Source: Atopobiaceae bacterium
GTDB taxonomy: Bacteria > Actinomycetota > Coriobacteriia > Coriobacteriales > Atopobiaceae
Reading direction: 5' to 3'
Assembly: GCA_022482785.1 (NCBI GenBank)
Contig: JAKVON010000002.1
Location: 124,001 to 188,000 of the forward strand
Length of the DNA: 64,000 bases
The translations under genes and the position numbers were made by a program. The notes under the pieces were generated by a model. The model saw only the letters and a program-made list of their open reading frames with translations. It did no database searches and had not been told where the DNA came from. Every line of letters starts with the position of its first letter. Position 1 is the stretch's first letter. Shown here piece by piece: positions 50,501 through 57,834 of this stretch.

Positions 50501-50581
50501 CCACCAGAGGAGATACCGGACGCGCTCGACACCGTTATGAGGCAGTGCGAGCTTTGGGTCGACTACAGCGAGGGAGAGTAG
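47501..50581 (+). CDS. hsdR: HsdR, type I restriction endonuclease subunit
   Basis: About 1026 residues. The N-terminal nuclease has the PD-(D/E)xK elements VDVIAFVNGLPLVVFELKS. The motor has Walker A HTQGSGKSLS near 302-309, DEAH in MVDEAHRGQYG, FTGTPIETED and the C-terminal motif QAIARVNRVYKGK. The helical C-terminus for HsdM binding is present. ATG 47501 (MDKKPYAV) follows GGGGAG; the upstream start at 47471 has no RBS. It cleaves unmodified DNA after ATP-driven translocation. hsdM follows after six bases. Confidence 0.95.
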   Translation: MDKKPYAVSSINETFYENAVIEHLVSIGYEHFYGPDVVRSSAAYNDAFLPGVLPECLGRINPRLPQSAIDEAIRKLSNIDGINLLSRNEIFTDYLQSGIAVTFFDGKSMRSDVVRLVDFERSGKNSFHVVNQWTYVEHDEKRVDVIAFVNGLPLVVFELKSPSRDNVSSSDAFLQLRNYMKAIPTLFVYNAFCVMSDLADTKVGTITAGEDRFAHWKTADGDYSMIDPTKPDKWTTMLDGMMEKGRLLDIVRNFLCFSKSQESTAKILAAYHQYFGVQKAVASTLHAMGGDGKAGVFWHTQGSGKSLSMVFFAHMLQQHMDSPTIVVITDRNDLDDQLYGQFAKCSDFLRQTPQHAESREDLISLLENREANGIIFTTLQKFSQGDTPLSKRHDILVMVDEAHRGQYGLSITLHADGTRTVGEALKVRQALPNASYIGFTGTPIETEDKSTREIFGDYVDVYDMTQSVDDDATRPVYYESRVVALKLDQDVLKRIDDEYEAIADSADELAVERSKHDLANLDSVLGAPETIDSLCRDIVTHYEENRADEQAGKALVVAYSRPTAMKMYEKFLELRPQWQDKIHVVMTSGNQDPEDWCDTIGNKARKYELAKQFKDDEDPFKIAIVVDMWLTGFDVPSLSTMYVYKPMKGHNLMQAIARVNRVYKGKEGGLVVDYIGIANALKRAMHDYTKRDRKRYGDMDIAKTAYPLFLDKLDVCRDFLHGFPYQDRIGTKSAEELANVINEGMDFLLAPERTDSRDDFLATAKQMMQSLGLCKSLASDELRLEAAYFDVLRVQVLKTVIVRPVGPALTLADVDKRISAIIEQGVHNEGIINLFEKENVEFSLFDEAFLEEIAGMKQKNLAFEMLKRLIEDQVRSYQKKSVVKAQKFSDMLKGSVNSYLNGMLTNAEVIEELLNMAKEMMRERDEGRDLGLDDEELAFYDALTKPQAIKDFYQNDELIAITRELTESLRKNRTIDWQKKEDARARMRMSIRRLLKKHKYPPEEIPDALDTVMRQCELWVDYSEGE

Positions 50582-50587
50582 CGAGGA

Positions 50588-52096
50588 ATGGCGAAGAAAA
50601 GCAGTACGAAGGCCCTTGGCTTCGAGGAACAGATTTGGGATGCGGCATGCAAGCTACGCGGGAACATTGACGCGTCCGAGTACAAGAACGTCGTCCTAGG
50701 GCTCATCTTTCTCAAGTACATCTCCGACAGCTTCGACCTCAAGCACGATGAGCTCGTCCGTGACGGTGAGGGGTTCGAGGAGGAGCGCGACGCCTATGCG
50801 GAGAGCAATACGTTCTGGGTCCCGAAGGGAGCCCGCTGGGACAGGGTGGCGAAGGCGGCGCACACCCCGGAGGTCGGTAAGGTGATCGATGAGGCCATGA
50901 GGCTCATCGAGCAGGAGAATAAGAGGCTCAAGGGCGTCTTGCCGAAGAACTTCGCCCGCCCGGAGCTCGACAAACGGCGTCTAGGTGACGTCGTCGACCT
51001 CTTCACCAACGTGAAGATGGCCGAGCAGGGGAATACCCACGACCTCTTGGGTGGAACCTACGAATACTGCCTCGCCCAGTTTGCCTCGCAGGAGGGTAAG
51101 AACGCCGGCGAGTTCTACACCCCGAGGTGCGTGGTTCAGACGCTCGTGAGCGTCATAGAGCCGTTTAAGGGCCGCGTCTACGATCCGTGCTGCGGCAGTG
51201 GTGGCATGTTCGTCCAGTCTGCCGAATTCGTAAAGGCGCACAGGGGCAAGATTAGCGACATCGCGATTTACGGTCAGGAGTCGAATCCCACGACCTGGAA
51301 GATGGCGACGATGAACCTTGCCATCAGGGGCATCGACGCAGACCTGGGCGCCTCAAACGCCGACACCTTCTTTAACGATTTGCACAAGACGAAACGGTTC
51401 GACTTCATCCTTGCGAACCCGCCCTTCAACCTCTCCGACTGGGGAGGCGATAAGCTCAAGGATGATCCGCGTTGGGAGTACGGCATCCCGCCCGAGGGCA
51501 ACGCAAACTTCGCCTGGATGCAGCACATGATTCATCATCTATCACAACGTGGCAGGATAGGCATGGTGCTCGCGAACGGATCGCTCTCGTCCCAGACGAA
51601 CGGCGAGGGGAACATCAGGAAGAACATCGTGGATGCCGACCTCGTCGAGGGTATCGTGGCCATGCCGACGCAGCTCTTCTTCTCCACTCAGATACCCGTA
51701 TGCCTCTGGTTTATCAACAAGGATAAGAAGCAGCACGGCAAGGTGCTCTTCGTCGACGCACGCGGGCTCGGAACGATGGTCTCCAGGTCGCAGAAGACCC
51801 TAAGGTCAGAGGAAGACATCGCGAGAATCTCCGGCACTTTTGACGCCTTTAGGAATGGGACCCTCGAGGACGAGAAGGGCTTCTGCGCCGCGGTCACCAC
51901 CGAGGACATCGCGAAGCAGGGATACGTCCTGACCCCCGGGCGATACGTGGGGATAGCGGACCAAGAAGAGGATGACGAGCCCTTCGAAGAGAAGATGAAG
52001 AGGCTGACCTCCGAGCTCAGTAAGTCGTTCGAGGAGTCTAACCGCCTCCAGGAAGAGATTCGCAAGAACCTGGAGGCGATTGGCTTTGGGGTCTAA
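50588..52096 (+). CDS. hsdM: HsdM, type I N6-adenine methyltransferase subunit
   Basis: About 502 residues. N-terminal helical HsdM domain (LGFEEQIWDAACKLRGNIDASEYKNVVLGLIFLKY), SAM motif I DPCCGSGGMF, catalytic motif IV NPPFNLSDW. C-terminus is a coiled coil that contacts HsdS. Complete and normal. The hsdS start overlaps its last codons by 17 bases. Its specificity depends on which HsdS form is made from the adjacent invertible segment. Confidence 0.96.
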   Translation: MAKKSSTKALGFEEQIWDAACKLRGNIDASEYKNVVLGLIFLKYISDSFDLKHDELVRDGEGFEEERDAYAESNTFWVPKGARWDRVAKAAHTPEVGKVIDEAMRLIEQENKRLKGVLPKNFARPELDKRRLGDVVDLFTNVKMAEQGNTHDLLGGTYEYCLAQFASQEGKNAGEFYTPRCVVQTLVSVIEPFKGRVYDPCCGSGGMFVQSAEFVKAHRGKISDIAIYGQESNPTTWKMATMNLAIRGIDADLGASNADTFFNDLHKTKRFDFILANPPFNLSDWGGDKLKDDPRWEYGIPPEGNANFAWMQHMIHHLSQRGRIGMVLANGSLSSQTNGEGNIRKNIVDADLVEGIVAMPTQLFFSTQIPVCLWFINKDKKQHGKVLFVDARGLGTMVSRSQKTLRSEEDIARISGTFDAFRNGTLEDEKGFCAAVTTEDIAKQGYVLTPGRYVGIADQEEDDEPFEEKMKRLTSELSKSFEESNRLQEEIRKNLEAIGFGV

Positions 52097-52658
52097 CGTT
52101 CCAGTAGGAGAGCTTATCGAATATTCAATCGGCGGAGGTTGGGGCAATGAGGACAGGACCCCATCCTCTGATACCTCTGTTTGTGTAGTTCGAGGTGCCG
52201 ACTTCCCTTCCTTTTCCCTGCCGAAGAGGGCGCTTCCAACTCGGTGGGAGACCAGCAAACGTGCCCAGAAGCGATATCTCAAACCAGGCGACATCGTTTT
52301 GGAGAATTCGGGGGGCACAAAAGATCGACCAACAGGAAGGACGATTTTCGTAACTGGACAAAACTGTCTAGATAACCTCATTCCCGCAAGCTTCTGTCGA
52401 TTGGTTCGTCCAAACCAGGCTCTCGTTGTTCCTCGATATCTTTATTATTGGCTGCAAGAAATGTATCTAGCGGGTAGAACGTGGAAATATCAGAACCAAT
52501 CAACTGGAATTGCAAACTTTCAATTCGACCTCTTCGCAAAGAATGAATACGTTCGCCTCCCCGCATATGACGAGCAGATAGCCATTGCAAAAGTACTTGG
52601 TGATATCGATGATCTTCAGACTAACCTTGCTTTTCTAAATGATTATTTGGCTGCTTAG
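52080..52658 (+). CDS. hsdS: HsdS 5' half (one target-recognition domain, truncated)
   Basis: 192 residues, about half a normal HsdS. It contains one target-recognition domain (VPVGELIEYSIGGGWGNEDR... to LPAYDEQIAIAKVLGDIDDLQTNL), then the beginning of the central conserved helix FLNDYL, where it runs into AA and a stop. Start is TTG 52080 (or TTG 52086). The break lies at AAATGATTATTTG, which recurs inverted at the start of the other half. As read, the product could act only as a half-subunit dimer or be inactive. Codon use is AT-richer than core genes, typical of mobile hsdS. Confidence 0.88.
   Translation: MALGSNVPVGELIEYSIGGGWGNEDRTPSSDTSVCVVRGADFPSFSLPKRALPTRWETSKRAQKRYLKPGDIVLENSGGTKDRPTGRTIFVTGQNCLDNLIPASFCRLVRPNQALVVPRYLYYWLQEMYLAGRTWKYQNQSTGIANFQFDLFAKNEYVRLPAYDEQIAIAKVLGDIDDLQTNLAFLNDYLAA
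52637..52649 (+). repeat. Left 13-bp inverted repeat of the hsdS segment
   Basis: AAATGATTATTTG inside the codons for N-D-Y-L of the 5' hsdS half. Exact reverse complement at 53865-53877. Candidate recombination site. Confidence 0.8.
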
Positions 52659-52664
52659 CATGAG

Positions 52665-53168
52665 CTAGCGCCGACGGCTGTTTGTCTCATGCTTGTTCGG
52701 GTTAACCTTCAAAGTTGCTTCAATGGCGTTTGCGCATGCTTTAGTCAAAGGATCGCCTATTGCAGCTTTGTAATCAAACCCTAACAATTGCATCGCTTTC
52801 AACGTATCTACCGATATTAATGACTTAAAATTCTCAAAACTTGATACGTCTGTATCTGGTGCAAATCCCTTGAGAATGTCCAACGCTTCACTAATGGTGT
52901 TCTGCAGATGGACAATATCCTCATCAGTGATTTGGAATCGTTTGAGTTCGGATTCGTATGCCTGAGCAACCGCAATTGCCTGAGCCCTTTCAGCTACTAA
53001 CTCATTGATTAGCTCTTCGTAAGAGTTGCAGACCTCGTCGAGCTTCTTCTTGTCTCGGATTGCCTGATATTTATTACTAACAGCAACTGCGGTCCCCTTG
53101 GCTGCCATAACCGCAAGCTGGGTCCCCATCGTAGCAAGCGCATTTTCGGTACTGTCCACCATTTCCAC
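52665..53168 (-). CDS. Small helical protein of unknown function inside the hsdS segment
   Basis: 167 residues, mostly predicted helix with heptad-like Glu/Lys/Leu content (DKKKLDEVCNSYEELINELVAERAQAIAVAQAYESELKRF), no membrane segment and no recombinase motifs. I do not recognise it. It lies 39 bases downstream of the 3' hsdS half on the same strand, so in the inverted orientation it would be the fourth gene of hsdR-hsdM-hsdS-x. Start could be GTG 53168 or ATG 53162. A role as RM accessory or orphan passenger cannot be decided. Confidence 0.75.
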   Translation of the reverse strand: MEMVDSTENALATMGTQLAVMAAKGTAVAVSNKYQAIRDKKKLDEVCNSYEELINELVAERAQAIAVAQAYESELKRFQITDEDIVHLQNTISEALDILKGFAPDTDVSSFENFKSLISVDTLKAMQLLGFDYKAAIGDPLTKACANAIEATLKVNPNKHETNSRRR

Positions 53169-53207
53169 CTCGAACGAATTTTAAAGAATAGCCTTATCGA
53201 CATTCCT

Positions 53208-53882
53208 CTATTGGATAGAACAGTTGATCCGTGACACGTCAATATCTCCAGACATCAACCTTGGAAGAAGAGCATCTCGTAGCATCTCAAGATTACATCT
53301 CGCTTTCTCGTTAATCCTAATCAGTTCCAATATTGGTCCCGCAAGCTGCGAAAAGCTTTTGCAAGCATGTTCTTCGGGGATATAGGCAGGATAATCTTTC
53401 ATAATCCGTCCCGACACTTCAATAAATGTTGTACCAGACCCAGTATTCTCAATTGCAGCTGCGTTCTCCTTTAGAAAGCAGAAAACATATGCCGTGCCAA
53501 TGTTATCGTGCGGAACAACTGATTTGAAACCTTGATTAGTGCAGAGACTCTCCGCTGCTATAGCGACATATCCCACAGGAGCCCGAGAACTAAACAGTAC
53601 GGAACCCTTTGGCATGAGTGTTGCGCTGCATGAACAATAGCCCTTATCTGTAATGTCTGTGGCTCCGTGTGAAATGAAGATGCTTGAGGTTTTTGCCAGG
53701 TCCCTTGGAGTGATCCATCCAATACCGTTGGCGGTGAAATTGTCTCTGAGCTTCTTTGAAGGCGTGGCGCCCGCCACAACGTTGCCCAAATCGCCAATAG
53801 TCCCATTGGGGAAATTCATATCGCAATAAAATCTCTGACGAAACAAGCCGAGTAAGATATCGAGCAAATAATCATTTGTCAT
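53208..53882 (-). CDS. hsdS: HsdS 3' half, inverted (second target-recognition domain)
   Basis: 224 codons on the strand opposite hsdRM. It opens NDYLLDILLGLFRQRFYCDM, the HsdS central conserved helix, then a second target-recognition domain (GTIGDLGNVVAGATPSKKLRDN... to GSGTTFIEVSGRIMKDYPAYIP) and the C-terminal conserved repeat (LRDALLPRLMSGDIDVSRI). No ribosome-binding site precedes the nominal ATG at 53882, which fits a silent cassette. Inverting 52650-53864 would join it in frame to the 5' half: FLNDYL|LDILLGLF, giving a 408-residue HsdS. Confidence 0.87.
   Translation of the reverse strand: MTNDYLLDILLGLFRQRFYCDMNFPNGTIGDLGNVVAGATPSKKLRDNFTANGIGWITPRDLAKTSSIFISHGATDITDKGYCSCSATLMPKGSVLFSSRAPVGYVAIAAESLCTNQGFKSVVPHDNIGTAYVFCFLKENAAAIENTGSGTTFIEVSGRIMKDYPAYIPEEHACKSFSQLAGPILELIRINEKARCNLEMLRDALLPRLMSGDIDVSRINCSIQ
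53865..53877 (-). repeat. Right 13-bp inverted repeat of the hsdS segment
   Basis: CAAATAATCATTT on the plus strand, exact reverse complement of 52637-52649. Sequences beyond the 13 bases on either side are unrelated, which fits a short site-specific crossover site. Confidence 0.8.
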
Positions 53883-53974
53883 GGGAGCAATTGAATATTA
53901 TTTGATTAAAATATTACCAACGTCTCATCTCTGGCATCATCAGCACCGCTATCTCTTTTCGAAGGGCTCCCACG

Positions 53975-55051
53975 ATGTACCGCCCAAACTGCGGCATGCA
54001 GCTACCAGATAACGCCAGGTCCTGTACCGCTTGCGGGTAGGCCATCGACGCTGGCAACCGAGCCAAAGCTGCGTTCGATACCCAGTCGTCCCAGCAGCCA
54101 AACTCCCGTCTCACGAAGGCAATCGTCATCGGCATCGTCGCTGCCCTGCTCGTCGCGGGTGTCGTTGCCTTTGTCCTCGTCCGCCAGCGCGCCGCGGCCG
54201 ATGCAGCCTATGCGCTGGCCCACTCCCAGCATGCGGTCGTGCTCGCTGTCTCTGCCGACGGCTATGCCGACGCGGGCTTGTCCAAGATTCCCTCCACGTG
54301 ACGGGCGCAGACCTCGACGGCAGCTCGGTTGACCAGACCTGCTACGTCGATGCGGAGGGCGCTGGCGTCTCCCTCGTTCGCGGCAGCTACTCCGCCGCCA
54401 TCGCCGCATCGCTCATCTCCTCTGACGGCACGATCGCCCATCTCATCGCTCGAGATTGGGGAGGACGTGGGCGATTCCGCGTCGCTCACGCTTCCTTCTG
54501 ACCAGGCCATTCAGCTCGCTCCCATCGATGTCATCGTCGTGACCGACGACCAGATTGCCTCGGTCTGCCAATACGCCAACAACGGCGGGGCGAGCGACGC
54601 GGCCACTGCCCAGGCCCTGAAGGATGCCGCTGCCGTCGCAGCCGCCCAACAGGCGCAGGAGGAGGCCGCCAAGAAGGCCGCCTGCCATATCTCGCTCGAC
54701 CTCTGCGAGTTCGACGTGCCCGAGTCCTGGGCCGGAAAGTTCGAGGTCAAATCGGAGTCGGGAGCTTATTCGGTTGTGCACACGTCTGCTGGGTCGAAAG
54801 AGCCTCCGCTGATCGGCGTATCCGTCGCCACGCCAAAGCAGAAGCACGACCTTGACGGCAGCAGCGCGCATCACGACTATCACTACTACGCGCGCCCAGA
54901 TGGAAACTGCCTGCTGTTCAGCCGGTTCTTCTTCAATGAGGGCGTCAACTATATGCCTGGCGATTACACCGACGTGCAGGTTGCCGACATTAAGTCCATG
55001 CTCTCCGACGCCAACAGGGAATACGTGCGTAGCTCCCTTGTGGTGAAGTAG
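53975..55051 (+). pseudogene. Decayed zinc-ribbon membrane-anchored protein gene
   Basis: Starts MYRPNCGMQLPDNARSCTACG, a zinc ribbon whose first Cys pair has lost one Cys (RPNC instead of CPxC). An in-frame TAG follows (54038-54040, one change from CAG). The same frame continues AIDAGNRAKAAF...NSRLTKAIVIGIVAALLVAGVVAFVLV, a single TM helix. It then shifts -1 at 54290-54292 and +1 near 54445 before the extracellular part (VCQYANNGGASDAATAQAL..., ending REYVRSSLVVK). Ribbon-TM-domain proteins of this type are common in Coriobacteriia. Several independent lesions mark genuine decay. Confidence 0.8.
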
Positions 55052-55076
55052 CGGCCGCGGTGCCTGTCGTGCTTGC

Positions 55077-55218
55077 TGCCTGGATTTCCATTCGTGAGGG
55101 TCGGTGGCAATTGCGACAAGTTCTTGCGGCCCTTTTACCTGGTCATTCTCGGGGATGCCATTTGGTCGAACCTCACGAATGCAAATCCAGGCAAGCAAAA
55201 ACCTCACGAATGCGAATC
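55077..55218. repeat. Inverted-repeat element, locus 1
   Basis: Forward arm 55077-55102 (GGATTTCCATTCGTGAGGGT) pairs with 55168-55193 (GAACCTCACGAATGCAAATC), 24 of 26 positions. A further reverse copy AACCTCACGAATGCGAATC is at 55200-55218. Lies between the zinc-ribbon pseudogene and the convergent LysR gene. Confidence 0.8.
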
Positions 55219-55257
55219 GGGGCAGCCACTCTACGTCGCGCCCGTCCCCGCCTCTCG

Positions 55258-56136
55258 CTACTCCCTCATCTCCGCCCATATCTCCCGGTACGTCTCCTCG
55301 TACGCGCTGCCGCGTTCCCATACCAGCGCGAAGTCGTGCGTCACCGAGAAGTCGTCGAGGGCGATCTCGCGTAGGGTCCCGGCCTTGACGCGCTCCGCGA
55401 CCACGGCCTCGTAGAGGAACGAGATGCCGCAGTCGAGCTCGAGCAGCTGCAGGATGGCCTGCATGCCGCCCACCTGCACCGTCCTTGCGAAGTCGCCCAC
55501 CGAAAGCCCACGGCAGGCAAGCTGCCGCTCGAGGACCTCCCTCGTCCCGGATCCGTCCTCTCTCACCAGGACCTGCTCGCCCAGCAGGTCTGCCAGGTGC
55601 CGCGGCTCGCGCGCGAAGACGTGGCCGGCTGCGCACACGGGGATGAACCGCTCGGCCGAGAGCGTCTCGAAGTCGAACTCGCGCGCGTCGAAGAACCCCT
55701 CGAGCAGCGCGAAGTTGATCTCGCCCGCCCTCATCCTCTCGAGCAGGGTGTTGGTGTTGGCCATCTCCATCCGCACGTCCGCCTGGGGATGGAGCTCGAG
55801 CAGGCGTGCGAGCGGCCGCGCGACCACGAACTCGCCGATGCTCATGGTCACGCCGAAGTGCAGGGGCAGCTCGTCGGTCTCGCCTGCGGCTATCTGGCGT
55901 CGTAGCAGCACGTCGTCGTTCCTCATCGTGGCGGCCGCCCTCTCGAGCGCGCGTCCTGCGGCGGTGAGGTGGAGCCGCCTGCCGCTGTAGCGCACGAGCT
56001 GCGTCCCGTAGTCGCCCTCGAGGGCGTGGACCTGCTGCGACACGGCCGGCTGCGAGAGGTGCAGCGCTGCCGCGGCCTTCGTGAAGCTCTTGGTCTCGCA
56101 TACCGCGAGGAACGTCTCGACGCGTGGGTCCAGCAT
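55258..56136 (-). CDS. LysR-family transcriptional regulator
   Basis: 292 residues. N-terminal winged HTH (VETFLAVCETKSFTKAAAALHLSQPAVSQQVHALEGDYGTQLV) and a periplasmic-binding-like effector domain (LPLHFGVTMSIGEFVVARPLARLLELHPQADVRM). It is divergent from the YeiH-type transporter gene with a 135-base gap; this LysR-YeiH pairing is widespread and the regulator normally activates the transporter. Complete. Confidence 0.93.
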   Translation of the reverse strand: MLDPRVETFLAVCETKSFTKAAAALHLSQPAVSQQVHALEGDYGTQLVRYSGRRLHLTAAGRALERAAATMRNDDVLLRRQIAAGETDELPLHFGVTMSIGEFVVARPLARLLELHPQADVRMEMANTNTLLERMRAGEINFALLEGFFDAREFDFETLSAERFIPVCAAGHVFAREPRHLADLLGEQVLVREDGSGTREVLERQLACRGLSVGDFARTVQVGGMQAILQLLELDCGISFLYEAVVAERVKAGTLREIALDDFSVTHDFALVWERGSAYEETYREIWAEMRE

Positions 56137-56189
56137 GGCCTACTCCCTCTGCGAACTGCATCTATAAGTAATCACGTTGTAATCATAGC

Positions 56190-56207
56190 AATCTATACGA
56201 ATAGATT
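56190..56207. promoter_or_regulatory. LysR-type operator between the regulator and yeiH-like gene
   Basis: AATCTAT-ACGA-ATAGATT, a perfect 7-bp dyad with LTTR-like spacing (contains T-N11-A), 65 bases before the transporter ATG. Confidence 0.6.
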
Positions 56208-56271
56208 ATCCAACGCCGCCCGTACAATCGAATGCGACACATCTGAGAGCATTCGAGAAGGGTAAGACGAC

Positions 56272-57309
56272 ATGGAATTCCTCAAGCAGAAGGGCCCGGG
56301 CATCGCGTTCTGCCTGGCGATAGCGGTGCCGGCATGGTTCCTGGGGCAGGCGTTCCCCGTGATCGGCGGCCCGATCTTCGCCATCCTCGCCGGCATGGTG
56401 ATCAACCGCACGCCGCTCGTGAGGAACGCGTTCGCCTCGGGCATCACGTTCGTCTCGAAGAAGGTCCTGCAGTGGGCCGTCATCCTGCTGGGCTTTGGCC
56501 TCGACCTCGCGGTGATCGCCCGTACCGGGGTCCAGTCGCTGCCCATCATCGTGTGCACCATCACCACCTCCCTGGTGCTCGCCTATGCCCTGCACAAGGT
56601 CATGCGCATCCCCAGCAAGACGTCCACCCTGGTGGGAGTGGGCTCGTCCATCTGCGGCGGCAGCGCCATCGCCGCGACTGCCCCCGTCATCGACGCGGAC
56701 GACGAGGAGGTCGCGCAGGCCATCTCGGTCATCTTCTTCTTCAACGTGATCGCCGCCCTGCTGTTCCCCGTGTTCGGCAGCCTCATCGGGTTCGACACCA
56801 CCTCCGGCGAGGCCTTCGGCATCTTCGCGGGCACGGCCGTCAACGACACCTCCTCGGTCACGGCGGCCGCCTCCACCTGGGACAGCATGTGGGGCCTGGG
56901 CACGGCCACGCTCGACAAGGCCGTCACCGTCAAGCTCACCCGTACGCTCGCGATCATCCCCATCACGCTCGTGCTCGCCTTCGTGCGCATCCGCCGCGAG
57001 CGCGCCGCCGGCGTCGAGGGCTCCAAGGTCAACTTCCGCGCGATCTTCCCGTTCTTCATCCTGTGGTTCGTCGCGGCATCGGTGATCACCACCATCGCGC
57101 TGGCCAATGGCGTGAGCGCCGCCGCGTTCGTCCCGGCCAAGGAGCTGAGCAAGTTCATGATCGTGGCCGCGATGGCGGCGATCGGCCTCAACAGCGACGT
57201 GGTCAAGCTCGTGCGCACGGGCGGCAAGCCCGTGGCGCTGGGAGCCTGCTGCTGGGTGGGCATCACCGTGGTGAGTCTGCTCATGCAGCGCGTGCTGGGC
57301 ATCTGGTAG
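56272..57309 (+). CDS. YeiH/UPF0324-family putative sulfate exporter
   Basis: 345 residues with about ten transmembrane helices. Family motifs are GGPIFAILAGMVINRT, WAVILLGFGLDL, GVGSSICGGSAIAATAPVIDADDEEVAQAISVIFFFNVIAALLFP and AGTAVNDTSSVTAA. UPF0324 members are annotated as sulfate exporters on limited evidence, so the substrate is uncertain. Divergent LysR gene probably regulates it. RBS AAGGGTAAG precedes the ATG. Confidence 0.9.
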   Translation: MEFLKQKGPGIAFCLAIAVPAWFLGQAFPVIGGPIFAILAGMVINRTPLVRNAFASGITFVSKKVLQWAVILLGFGLDLAVIARTGVQSLPIIVCTITTSLVLAYALHKVMRIPSKTSTLVGVGSSICGGSAIAATAPVIDADDEEVAQAISVIFFFNVIAALLFPVFGSLIGFDTTSGEAFGIFAGTAVNDTSSVTAAASTWDSMWGLGTATLDKAVTVKLTRTLAIIPITLVLAFVRIRRERAAGVEGSKVNFRAIFPFFILWFVAASVITTIALANGVSAAAFVPAKELSKFMIVAAMAAIGLNSDVVKLVRTGGKPVALGACCWVGITVVSLLMQRVLGIW

Positions 57310-57834
57310 GGGGGCTCTGGTCGCAAACCGCATTCGTGGGGTTCCGGGAGGTTTGTTGCCCCGCTGATGGGACTCCGCGGCCGCAAAAGCCATTCGTGAG
57401 GGTAGGTGCTGGTCGCAAACTGCATTCGTGAGGGTGGGCTATTGAGAAGTGCCTGGTAGAGAAGTCGTCCCTCTCGGCAACGTTCTTCCCAAAACCTCAC
57501 GAATGTCATTTGCGGCCACGCCTGGGGTCCAACCCGCACCCGCACCCAGCACCCAATCCGCACCCAGCACCTTCTGCGACCGTTGCTTGGCTCCGAGACA
57601 GGCGAGGACGGCGACTCCTGTCCCAAGTGCGGGGCGAGGCTCGCCTCCCAGCCGCAGCAGCCCGCGCCCTATGGCTGCTGCTCCACACGCCACCCGCTCC
57701 GTGCCACCCGCCCCGCGCCGCACGCCACCCCGAACTGACCGCGAATCGATACCTAATGGATGTCTTGCCCAGGTGGCTCTACGCTCTACTCGGCACCGCG
57801 CCTGCGACGCCGAAACGGGGATGGGAGGCACTTC
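57310..57834 (+). other. 525-base gap: repeat element and zinc-ribbon remnant
   Basis: The left part holds inverted-repeat locus 2. At about 57565-57650 the bases encode, with one frame change, FCDRC ... GSETGEDGDSCPKCGARL, two CxxC pairs like a zinc-ribbon N-terminus, then frames are interrupted by stops. I see no intact gene. The last 30 bases hold GGGATGGGAGG, the RBS of the next gene. Confidence 0.5.
57317..57518. repeat. Inverted-repeat element, locus 2
   Basis: Three forward copies (57317-57342, 57379-57403, 57409-57435; consensus GGTCGCAAACTGCATTCGTG) and one reverse copy (57491-57518, AAAACCTCACGAATG). Directly downstream of the yeiH-like gene. Confidence 0.8.

Noticed and set aside
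52665-53168. The helper gene as the hsdS inversion recombinase
   Set aside because: No tyrosine- or serine-recombinase catalytic residues; too small and coiled-coil-like.
55060-55414. ORFs of ~100 codons across repeat locus 1
   Set aside because: They translate the repeats and lack a supported start.
54443-56161. 572-aa minus-strand ORF over the LysR gene
   Set aside because: Arg/Gly-rich shadow frame of the LysR regulator and pseudogene.
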